5,644 nt of DNA, taken from NCBI GenBank assembly GCA_949283905.1, contig CASDUB010000198.1, positions 1-5,644 on the forward strand, given 5' to 3'. Source of the DNA: an uncultured Lachnospiraceae bacterium (GTDB lineage: Bacteria; Bacillota; Clostridia; Lachnospirales; Lachnospiraceae). Under the pieces are notes generated by a model. The model was given only the letters and a program-made list of their open reading frames with translations, searched no databases and was not told the DNA's origin. This document shows, piece by piece, positions 1 to 5,544 of the stretch; within the stretch, counting starts at the first letter, position 1; every line of letters starts with the position of its first letter. A program made the position numbers and the translations under genes.

Positions 1-155
1 AACTGTTTAACTACTTTAAAACTTACGTCGGCTTCAAGAAGCGCTAATTTAACTTCTTTAAGGGCAGTCTTTACATCTTCTTCCGTAAGTCTTCCCTTGC
101 TGCGAAGCTTCTTAAACACATTCTGAAGTTTATCTGTTAAGCTTTCGAATGCCAT
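1..155 (-). CDS. ffh: Signal recognition particle protein Ffh (SRP54), N-terminal fragment
   Basis: Only the first 51 codons are in the window; the gene runs off the left edge. The reading from the ATG at 155-153 starts MAFESLTDKLQNVFKKL and continues through RSKGRLTEEDVKTALKEV and KLALLEADVSFKVVKQ. This is the classic start of the Ffh N domain, a helical bundle that packs against the GTPase G domain. Ffh binds the 4.5S/6S SRP RNA and signal sequences of nascent membrane and secreted proteins and delivers ribosomes to FtsY at the membrane. The G domain with its GTP motifs and the methionine-rich M domain would lie outside the window. A GGAGG site at 169-165 with a 9-base spacer sits inside the last codons of ylxM, and the two genes are one base apart, so they are very probably co-transcribed and translationally coupled. 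Identification is firm; function is from family knowledge. Confidence 0.96.
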   Translation of the reverse strand, partial: MAFESLTDKLQNVFKKLRSKGRLTEEDVKTALKEVKLALLEADVSFKVVKQ

Positions 156-156
156 A

Positions 157-498
157 TTATAATTCCTCCAGAATCTCCGATGCGATCGAGCTGATTTTTT
201 TCATTCTTTCTTTGCCGTCTTCAGCATCGTTTTTCGTAAGAGCGTCTATCTGTTTGATATATTCACGGATCTTAAGGAATTTTTCCACAAGATGAAGTCT
301 CGATTCGTAATCGTCAAGTATCTTATTGCATCTTTTGATCAGATCGTGAACGCCCTGTCTTGAGATGCCTTCGTCACGCGCTATCTCGCTGATCGAAAAA
401 TCATCGCAGACAACTTCCTCATATATTCTGCGCTGGTGTTCTGTAAGAAGTTCACCATAAAAATCATATAATAATGTCTGTTCTACAAACCTCTCCAT
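157..498 (-). CDS. ylxM: YlxM/p13-family helix-turn-helix protein (UPF0122), SRP-associated
   Basis: This encodes a 113-residue protein from the ATG at 498-496. The opening MERFVEQTLLYDFYGELLTE and the segment around residues 33-56 (DFSISEIARDEGISRQGV, then HDLIKR) form a sigma-region-4-like helix-turn-helix typical of the YlxM family. The rest is helical and charged, with length normal for the family. YlxM genes sit directly before ffh in many Firmicutes, exactly as here, and YlxM has been linked to modulation of SRP activity; its detailed role here is inferred. Start choice: the frame also opens at a GTG at 507-505, but the GGTGAT at 508-503 is better read as a weak ribosome site for the ATG at 498, and the predicted transcription start near 509 leaves no room for a leader before the GTG. 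A dedicated promoter precedes it; ffh follows after one base. Confidence 0.93.
   Translation of the reverse strand: MERFVEQTLLYDFYGELLTEHQRRIYEEVVCDDFSISEIARDEGISRQGVHDLIKRCNKILDDYESRLHLVEKFLKIREYIKQIDALTKNDAEDGKERMKKISSIASEILEEL
165..169 (-). promoter_or_regulatory. Ribosome binding site of ffh inside the ylxM 3' end
   Basis: On the minus strand this reads GGAGG, 9 bases before the ffh ATG at 155. It lies within the Leu-Glu-Glu-Leu end of ylxM, so ribosomes finishing ylxM pass over the ffh start. This supports translational coupling. Confidence 0.8.
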
Positions 499-515
499 GT
501 TTATCACCGTTGTGT

Positions 516-544
516 ATGGTACTATAACAAAAAAAAGTTGTCAA
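516..544 (-). promoter_or_regulatory. Predicted sigma-A promoter of ylxM-ffh
   Basis: The minus strand shows a perfect -35 box TTGACA (544-539), a 17-base spacer (538-522, mostly a T8 run) and a weaker -10 box TACCAT (521-516, 4 of 6 matches). The expected transcription start is near 509, giving a leader of only about 10 bases before the ylxM ATG at 498. The -35 box is part of the 3' arm of the terminator stem of the upstream operon. A TATAGT at 526-521 looks like a better -10 but would leave a spacer of only 12 bases. This is a prediction from sequence alone. Confidence 0.55.
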
Positions 545-567
545 GTATTTTTTCTTGACAACTTTTT
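529..567 (-). terminator. Rho-independent terminator after the pepP operon
   Basis: On the minus strand, 22 bases after the pepP stop, a perfect GTTGTCAAG (562-554) pairs with CTTGACAAC (545-537) around an 8-base A-rich loop (553-546). It is followed by eight T (536-529). Five extra A-T pairs (567-563 with 536-532) extend the helix to 14 bp. This is a textbook intrinsic terminator. On the plus strand the same stem is followed by an AT-rich, T-heavy stretch, so it may also weakly stop antisense transcription. Confidence 0.88.
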
Positions 568-589
568 ATATTTTTTATTTTACAAAAGC

Positions 590-1651
590 TCAGAGAATAA
601 TAAGCTCCTTATCAGATCTGACAAAGTTCATATATCCTTCTTCTGTAACCATTATCATATCTTCTATTCTGACGCCGAACTGCCCCGGCAGATAGATTCC
701 CGGTTCAATCGTTTCTATCATGTTTTTCAGAAGAACTGTACCGTCGTTAGGAGATACTCTCGGTTCTTCGTGTATCGCAAGACCGACGCTGTGCCCCGTC
801 GCATGACCGAAATATTTTCCATATCCGGCATCAGCTATGATGTCTCTTGCGATCTTATCGACATCACAGGCCTTTACGCCTGCTCTTACAGCTTCAAGAG
901 CTGATTTGTTGGCGTTCAGAACGATTTCGTATACTTTTCTCTTATCTTCATCTATCGACCCAACCGCAACGGTGCGGGTCATATCGGAACAGTATCCGTT
1001 TACTTTGCATCCGAAATCCATCGTTATAAGGTCGCCGTTCTGAACTTTGTAACCCGTAGGCACCGCATGGGGCATCGAAGAATTTTTACCTGCGGCAAAA
1101 ATCGTGCTGAAGCTGACTCCCTCGGCGCCGAGCTTTTTCATCTGATACTCAAGCTCCGCTGCTCCGTCCAGCTCGGTCATGCCGGGTCTTATAATAGCTA
1201 GCATTTTTTCAAAAGCCGTATCCGCGATATCAGCGGCTTTTTTCATGAATTCAATCTCTTCCGGTTTTTTTATCATCCTGAGGATATCGATGGCAGTTCC
1301 GATCGGAACCCATTTTAATTCAGATGAAAGATCGGCTCTGTATTTTTGAAGCTCATGAACTGTCATTGTCATATCTTCAAATCCGATGACCTTTGCATTG
1401 TCTTTGACTATGCATTCGGATAGTATCTGTTTTCTTCTGTGAGAAGCTTTTTCCTCTATTATCTGAAAATCCGTTTCCTTTGCGGCAGATTCCGTATATC
1501 TGGAATCTGTTATCAGAACACTCATATTTTCAGATATGTATAATGCGCCTTCTCCTCCGGTAAATCCCGACAGATACTGCATGTTCAAAGGATCGATTAT
1601 CAGAAGCGCATCAGCTTTTATTTCTTTTAAAATGCTTTTAATACTTGTCAT
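590..1651 (-). CDS. pepP: Xaa-Pro aminopeptidase (aminopeptidase P, M24B family)
   Basis: This 353-residue cytoplasmic metallopeptidase releases N-terminal residues that precede proline. Residues 2 to about 125 form the creatinase/prolidase N-terminal domain (LLIIDPLNMQYLSGFTG near the start). Residues from about 130 on form the pita-bread catalytic domain. The five expected dinuclear metal ligands are all present: D212 (ITMDFG), D223 (CSDMTRT), H287 (HATGHSVGL), E316 (TIEPGIYLPG) and E330 (VRIEDM). The supporting histidines H195, H283 and H294 are also present, so the enzyme should be active. It is the short bacterial form of about 355 residues. Start choice: an ATG at 1663 overlaps the metY stop as ATGA but has no ribosome site; the ATG at 1651 has GAGG 6 bases upstream and is preferred. 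It is the last gene of the operon and is followed by a strong terminator. A prolidase specificity cannot be excluded; the symbol denotes the family. Confidence 0.93.
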   Translation of the reverse strand: MTSIKSILKEIKADALLIIDPLNMQYLSGFTGGEGALYISENMSVLITDSRYTESAAKETDFQIIEEKASHRRKQILSECIVKDNAKVIGFEDMTMTVHELQKYRADLSSELKWVPIGTAIDILRMIKKPEEIEFMKKAADIADTAFEKMLAIIRPGMTELDGAAELEYQMKKLGAEGVSFSTIFAAGKNSSMPHAVPTGYKVQNGDLITMDFGCKVNGYCSDMTRTVAVGSIDEDKRKVYEIVLNANKSALEAVRAGVKACDVDKIARDIIADAGYGKYFGHATGHSVGLAIHEEPRVSPNDGTVLLKNMIETIEPGIYLPGQFGVRIEDMIMVTEEGYMNFVRSDKELIIL

Positions 1652-1659
1652 GTCACGCC

Positions 1660-2931
1660 TCATACATGAGCAAGAGCCTGATCAAGGTCTTCGATCAGAT
1701 CTTCAGCGTCTTCTATTCCGACAGAAAGTCTGATAAGCTCCGGAAGAACGCCGGCATTTATAAGCTGCTCTTCATTAAGCTGTCTGTGGGTGTGGCTTGC
1801 AGGATGAAGAACGCATGATTTAGCATCCGCCACATGAGTTTCGATAGCGATAAGATTAAGGGCGTTTACAAAACGCATAGCGCCGTCTCTGCCGCCCTTT
1901 GGTCCGAAGCAGAGAACTCCGCATGTTCCGTTCGGCATATATTTCTGAGCGAGGTCATAATATTTGTCGCCTTCAAGTCCCGCGTAATTTACCCATTCTA
2001 CCTTCGGATGGTTTTTAAGGAATTTAGCCACTTTGCAGGCATTCTCGCAGTGACGCGGCATACGAAGGTGAAGAGTTTCAAGGCCTACATTAATAAGAAA
2101 CGCCTGCTGCGGTGACTGGCATGTTCCGAGATCACGCATCATCTGAGCGACCATCTTTGTAATATATCCGAGCTTTCCGAATTTCTTTGTATAGATTATT
2201 CCGTGATAAGATTCATCAGGAGTTGTAAGCCCCGGATATTTGTCGGCGTGAGCATCCCAGTCAAAGTTTCCTGAATCAACAACAACGCCGCCTACAGTCA
2301 TGGCGTGGCCGTCGATGTATTTTGTGGTGGAATGAGTAACTATATCGGCTCCCCATTCAAAAGGTCTGCAGTTGATCGGCGTGGCAAATGTATTGTCCAC
2401 GATAAGAGGAACTCCGTGGGAATGAGCAGCCTTGGCAAACTTCTCGATATCGAGAACTACACATGCCGGATTCGCAATCGTTTCTCCGAATACGGCCCTT
2501 GTATTATCTTTAAAAAGAGAATTTATCTCTTCCAATGAAGCGTCAGGATCCACCAGCGTTACGTCGTATCCCATCTTTTTCATTGTTACGGTAAAAAGAT
2601 TCGATGTTCCTCCATAGATCTTGGCGCTTGCGATAACATGAGAACCTGCAGGACACATGTTTGCAACAGCAAGAAAGTTCGCTGCCTGACCTGAACCTGT
2701 AAGCATAGCTCCTACGCCGCCTTCAAGCTGCGCGATCTTTGCAGCTACCATATCGCATGTAGGATTGGCAAGACGTGAATAAAAATATCCGTCTTTTTCA
2801 AGATCAAAAAGCGCTCCCATCTCCTCGCTTGTAGAATATTTAAAGGTAGTGCTCTGTATGATCGGAATCTGACGCGGTTCTCCGTTTCCCGGCGCGTATC
2901 CGGCATACAAACATTCTGTTCCCTTTCTCAT
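1660..2931 (-). CDS. metY: O-acetylhomoserine aminocarboxypropyltransferase (O-acetylhomoserine sulfhydrylase)
   Basis: This is a 423-residue PLP enzyme of the Cys/Met metabolism family. It makes homocysteine from O-acetylhomoserine and sulfide, the direct sulfhydrylation route to methionine. Visible landmarks are YSRLANPT (51-58), the phosphate-binding TGSGQAA (78-84), Y106 in KIYGGTS, D179 in VDNTFATP (contacts the pyridine nitrogen), the PLP lysine K204 in THSTTKYIDGH, and the C-terminal substrate arginine R401 in IRLSVGIED. The insert around 223-270 with YPGLTTPDESYHG, and the segments FLINVGLETLHLRMPRH and HPASHTHRQL, separate MetY from MetB and MetC, which are shorter. Length is normal for MetY. 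The start is secure: AAGGAGG at 2947-2941 lies 9 bases upstream and overlaps the stop of the preceding lipoprotein gene. No SAM riboswitch or T-box precedes it, so it seems to be transcribed with its neighbours. Some homologues use sulfur donors other than sulfide. Confidence 0.95.
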   Translation of the reverse strand: MRKGTECLYAGYAPGNGEPRQIPIIQSTTFKYSTSEEMGALFDLEKDGYFYSRLANPTCDMVAAKIAQLEGGVGAMLTGSGQAANFLAVANMCPAGSHVIASAKIYGGTSNLFTVTMKKMGYDVTLVDPDASLEEINSLFKDNTRAVFGETIANPACVVLDIEKFAKAAHSHGVPLIVDNTFATPINCRPFEWGADIVTHSTTKYIDGHAMTVGGVVVDSGNFDWDAHADKYPGLTTPDESYHGIIYTKKFGKLGYITKMVAQMMRDLGTCQSPQQAFLINVGLETLHLRMPRHCENACKVAKFLKNHPKVEWVNYAGLEGDKYYDLAQKYMPNGTCGVLCFGPKGGRDGAMRFVNALNLIAIETHVADAKSCVLHPASHTHRQLNEEQLINAGVLPELIRLSVGIEDAEDLIEDLDQALAHV

Positions 2932-2945
2932 ATCATTTGTCCTCC

Positions 2946-4124
2946 TTAAGCCTCAACTTCTTTTATGTTCGCGTAATTAATGATCACTTCATTTGCCGTT
3001 CTGCTCTTAGCATATGATTTAATGTAATCTTCTCCATAAGTCTCATAGAGCGAATCCGCCGTCATACCCTGGGTTGCGGCAATTTCATTTAAAACGTTTT
3101 TGTAAATCTCATCGTCTTCCGACAGGTTTTCAGCATCCCAAAGAGCGTTTACCACAAGCATATTTTTAGCGTATGACTCGGCGTACATATCCATGTAGTC
3201 CTTTATCTCTTCATAATCGGTGCCAAGACTATCGCAGTATGATTCAAGATCTGAAAATCCGTTCTGCTGCGCCTCTGTCAAAAATGTACTCTCAATCGAG
3301 TTATATCCTTCGTCATAGTACTCTTTCGGGAGTTTTTTAAATTCAACTTCATAGGTGAAAAGCGTCCATGCCTGATTATAAACATCTGACTCAGCCGTTT
3401 TTTCGGCCTCGCTCTCAAGATAATCCCTTATATAAGCGTCATATTCAGCTACTGTATTATACTGTCCGGCCGTGTATTCCTGAACCCATGCGTCGGTAGG
3501 ATCGTCTGTTCTGCTGATTCCGTTTATCACAACTTTAAATGAAGCGTCTTTTCCGGCAACAGAAGAATCCCAGTAATCCTCAGGGAACTTAAGATCAAGG
3601 TTCACCTCGTCTCCTATCTTATGTCCGATCATGCCTTCTTCAAAGCCTTCGATATTCGTATTGGCTCCGACTGTAAAAGAGTACTCCTGGGCTTCGTTGT
3701 AGTCCTCACCCTCCAGTTTAAACTGATATGTTGTATCAAGAGTATCGCCGTTTTCCACTGTCGCGTTTGCATCCGTGATCTCTTTAGGTTCCATTATAGA
3801 TCTGTAAAAATTCGCCACATCTTCATCGGTGATCTTTGTCACATTTTTAGTGATCTCATAATTTTTATAATCAGGAAGCGTTACACAATCTTCAAAGGTC
3901 CAATCGCCTTCTACGAGCTCAAGCTCCTTGGCCGAGTTTTCCGATGTTTCCGATGTACTTTCCGATTCCGAAGCGGAATCTGTTGATGTTTCGGCAGAAG
4001 AATCAACTGATGTCTCAGACACAGAAGATGTGTCCGCGTTCTCATTTTCCGCCTGTTTTGAGCAGCCTGCAAACATCGATACACAAAGAATCGATGCGGC
4101 TGCAATTGCCATAGTTTTTTTCAT
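2946..4124 (-). CDS. Trigger-factor-like lipoprotein with FKBP-type peptidyl-prolyl isomerase domain
   Basis: This 392-residue protein begins with a lipoprotein signal peptide: MKKT, a hydrophobic stretch, then lipobox FAGC with C21 as the likely lipidated residue. Residues 22-66 are a Ser/Thr/Glu/Asp-rich spacer suited to the cell surface. Residues 83-120 (LPDYKNYEITKNVTKITDED) match the last segment of the trigger factor N domain. Residues 122-204 resemble the trigger factor FKBP domain (VENGDTLDTTYQF, GFEEGMIGHKIGDEV, LKFPEDY, FKVVINGI). Residues 210-388 are helical and follow the trigger factor C-terminal chaperone domain, including LPKEYYDEG and a QNGFSDLESY segment. The ribosome-binding part of trigger factor is absent. 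The likely role is an extracytoplasmic foldase or holdase for secreted proteins, in the manner of PrsA; this is inference. GAGGAG at 4140-4135 is the ribosome site, with a 10-base spacer. Isomerase activity is unproven. Confidence 0.85.
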   Translation of the reverse strand: MKKTMAIAAASILCVSMFAGCSKQAENENADTSSVSETSVDSSAETSTDSASESESTSETSENSAKELELVEGDWTFEDCVTLPDYKNYEITKNVTKITDEDVANFYRSIMEPKEITDANATVENGDTLDTTYQFKLEGEDYNEAQEYSFTVGANTNIEGFEEGMIGHKIGDEVNLDLKFPEDYWDSSVAGKDASFKVVINGISRTDDPTDAWVQEYTAGQYNTVAEYDAYIRDYLESEAEKTAESDVYNQAWTLFTYEVEFKKLPKEYYDEGYNSIESTFLTEAQQNGFSDLESYCDSLGTDYEEIKDYMDMYAESYAKNMLVVNALWDAENLSEDDEIYKNVLNEIAATQGMTADSLYETYGEDYIKSYAKSRTANEVIINYANIKEVEA

Positions 4125-4151
4125 AATAATATTTCTCCTCTTAAATAAATT

Positions 4152-5372
4152 TTACGATACCGGTTGCTGTTCAGTCTGCGTTTCTGTTGCAGGCTGCTCG
4201 CTCTGACCTTCGCCTTCAGGCTGCGGAGCCGGTGTTTCTCCGGCGGACTGCCCGTCCTGCGCCTCACCTGTCGGCTGTGCCGGATGCATTGCAGCATTAT
4301 AATCTTCAAATGTGTTTATTTTGTAAAATGTAACTCTTACATAGTCGGGTCTTATCTGAATCATGTAAGGCGTTGTGTTCTGAGCCAAAAGATAATAGGA
4401 AAAACCGTTTTCTTTTAAAAGGGCATATTTTTCATTGCTGTCTGTGTATTCAGCCCAGCTTCCTATATCCGTGTCTCTCGGAAGGATTATGATATTTGTT
4501 TCGCCTATGGCTGATTCAACTTCTTTTTCCCATTTTTCAACATCTTCGCTCATGATGGAAATTTCGCTTCCGTAGCTTATGTCAGTCTCATAGCCGATGC
4601 TCGCGAAATGCCATCCCGCATTTGAAACGGCGTCTATGACATCTTTTGCCGCGCTGAACTGAGAACCGAAAATTCCGTTTTCGCCGCTGACTCCGAGAAC
4701 GCCTCTCGCGCCGTTATATGAAAACTCAGGATTATTTGAAATAAACTCCTCTATAATAGGAACAATATCATAATTTCCTTTTTCGGATGCATTGTTCTGT
4801 CCTTTGTATTCTGACACTAATTTGCCATCATCGACAGTCATCTTCTCCGGAAGTCCCTGCGCCGAAGCATCCTGCGGATAGCTTACATTTCGCTGGATCA
4901 GGATAAGCGGTTTTTTACCCTCGGGAATCGTTATGGTATCTTTATAAGAAAACTTTCCTTCGCTGTCCGTATACGCCACATCATAGATATCAACGAGACA
5001 ATATCCGCTGTCATAGAGATCCTGAACGATATTTTCAAACTGTCCGGCAGATACTCTGCCTTCATTTTCGTTTATCGAAAGAGTGTCAAAAGACAGTATT
5101 TTAAGTTCCGAAAGATCCGCTTCAACAACTTTCTCCTCGTCGTCTTTTATGCCGTCATGATCTCTGTCTTTTCCCGTAAGATTTACAACAAGAGCGATAA
5201 TGACAATTATCACTGCCGCTGCGGCGCCGAGCATAATCAGCTGTTTCCTTCTTCTTATGACCTGCTGACGCCTTTTATTTTTACTATTATTTTTACTATT
5301 ATTTTTACTATTATTTTTTCGTTTTCTGCTTTCAGATGTCGTTTTCTTTTCTCTATATTCATTATCACGCAT
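4152..5372 (-). CDS. Membrane-anchored polysaccharide-deacetylase-like protein, probably inactive
   Basis: This 406-residue protein has a very basic N-terminus (residues 8-43) with a KNNS repeat, then one membrane segment (about 45-64), giving a likely type II topology with the bulk outside. A DRDHDGIKDDEE stretch (69-80) follows, resembling a thrombospondin-type-3 or EF-hand calcium loop. Residues about 90-356 recall the polysaccharide deacetylase-like domains of Lachnospiraceae: SFDTLS, FENIVQDLYDSGYCLVDIYD, YDIVPIIEEFISNNPEFSY, GARGVLGVSGENGIFG, GWHFAS and IIILPRDTDIGSW. The expected catalytic Asp-Asp is RN at 161-162 (LILIQRNVSY). After GWHFAS the usual HxxxH metal motif is replaced by IGYETD (259-264). 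It therefore looks like a pseudoenzyme that may bind glycan. The tail (363-406) is rich in Pro, Glu, Gln and Gly. AAGAGGT at 5385-5379 is a good ribosome site. It is the first gene of the operon. Fold assignment is by recall of family patterns; no symbol is warranted. Confidence 0.68.
   Translation of the reverse strand: MRDNEYREKKTTSESRKRKNNSKNNSKNNSKNKRRQQVIRRRKQLIMLGAAAAVIIVIIALVVNLTGKDRDHDGIKDDEEKVVEADLSELKILSFDTLSINENEGRVSAGQFENIVQDLYDSGYCLVDIYDVAYTDSEGKFSYKDTITIPEGKKPLILIQRNVSYPQDASAQGLPEKMTVDDGKLVSEYKGQNNASEKGNYDIVPIIEEFISNNPEFSYNGARGVLGVSGENGIFGSQFSAAKDVIDAVSNAGWHFASIGYETDISYGSEISIMSEDVEKWEKEVESAIGETNIIILPRDTDIGSWAEYTDSNEKYALLKENGFSYYLLAQNTTPYMIQIRPDYVRVTFYKINTFEDYNAAMHPAQPTGEAQDGQSAGETPAPQPEGEGQSEQPATETQTEQQPVS
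5275..5318. repeat. 12-bp tandem repeat, about 3.7 copies, in frame
   Basis: Three exact copies of TTATTTTTACTA on the plus strand (5275-5286, 5287-5298, 5299-5310) are followed by a partial fourth copy. On the coding minus strand each unit encodes four residues, giving KNNS repeats in the basic cytoplasmic N-terminus of the deacetylase-like protein. Since the unit is a multiple of three, gain or loss of copies would change length without a frameshift. Confidence 0.92.
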
Positions 5373-5422
5373 TATTTTACCTCTTAATTAAGCTGTTAAC
5401 GAGTATCGAGTCATTAACGAAA

Positions 5423-5450
5423 ATTATAACACATAAAAAAGTGATGTAAA
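5423..5450 (-). promoter_or_regulatory. Predicted sigma-A promoter of the four-gene minus-strand operon
   Basis: The minus strand carries TTTACA (5450-5445, 5 of 6 matches to the -35 consensus), a 16-base spacer, and a perfect -10 TATAAT (5428-5423) preceded by an extended TGT. Transcription should begin near 5416, giving a leader of about 44 bases before the ATG at 5372. No riboswitch-size leader is possible. Confidence 0.65.
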
Positions 5451-5466
5451 TAATATAATGTAAATA
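5444..5466. repeat. Direct repeat ATGTAAATA overlapping the operon -35 box
   Basis: The 9-mer ATGTAAATA occurs at 5444-5452 and again at 5458-5466, 14 bases apart. The first copy contains the -35 hexamer of the minus-strand promoter. It could be a regulator site, or just chance in AT-rich DNA. Confidence 0.5.
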
Positions 5467-5484
5467 CTGATTGAATTTATTTTC

Positions 5485-5513
5485 TTGCCTTTTCCATAAT
5501 CAGATGTTAGAAT
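5485..5513 (+). promoter_or_regulatory. Predicted sigma-A promoter of the rightward gene
   Basis: The plus strand shows TTGCCT (5485-5490, 4 of 6 matches), a 17-base spacer and TAGAAT (5508-5513, 5 of 6) with an extended TGT just before it. Transcription should start near 5520, about 25 bases before the ATG at 5545. Together with the leftward promoter it makes this gap a divergent promoter region. Confidence 0.55.
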
Positions 5514-5544
5514 ATCCGTGATGAAAATTACGGAGGTATGACAT

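Noticed and set aside
499..507. GTG start at 507 for ylxM
   Set aside because: No ribosome site precedes it and the predicted transcription start is near 509; the ATG at 498 has GGTGAT upstream and matches the usual family start.
555..572. TTGACA on the plus strand at 555-560 as a rightward promoter
   Set aside because: No -10 box lies at a workable distance and no plus-strand gene follows; it is the mirror of the terminator stem.
497..904. Plus-strand open frame of 135 codons across the terminator and the 3' end of pepP
   Set aside because: It is antisense to the conserved C-terminal metal-ligand region of pepP, has no ribosome site and encodes a sequence without family features.
1652..1663. 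ATG at 1663 as pepP start, with ATGA overlap to metY
   Set aside because: It has no ribosome site, while the ATG at 1651 has GAGG 6 bases upstream. The overlap remains possible, adding four residues.
3928..4206. Plus-strand open frame of 92 codons opposite the lipoprotein N-terminus
   Set aside because: Its Ser/Asp/Glu-rich sequence is the mirror of the repetitive Ser/Thr/Glu spacer on the coding strand; it has no independent support.
3911..4309. Two extra minus-strand frames over the lipoprotein start and the tail of the deacetylase-like gene
   Set aside because: They are out of frame with two well-supported genes, and are low-complexity Arg/His-rich readings of biased sequence.
5521..5541. 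Six-codon leader reading ATG at 5521 to TGA at 5541
   Set aside because: It begins almost at the predicted transcription start with no ribosome site, and there is no attenuator hairpin after it.
5373..5544. Search of the divergent gap for a riboswitch, T-box or small RNA
   Set aside because: The leaders are about 44 and 25 bases, too short for such elements, and no GC-rich structure is visible.
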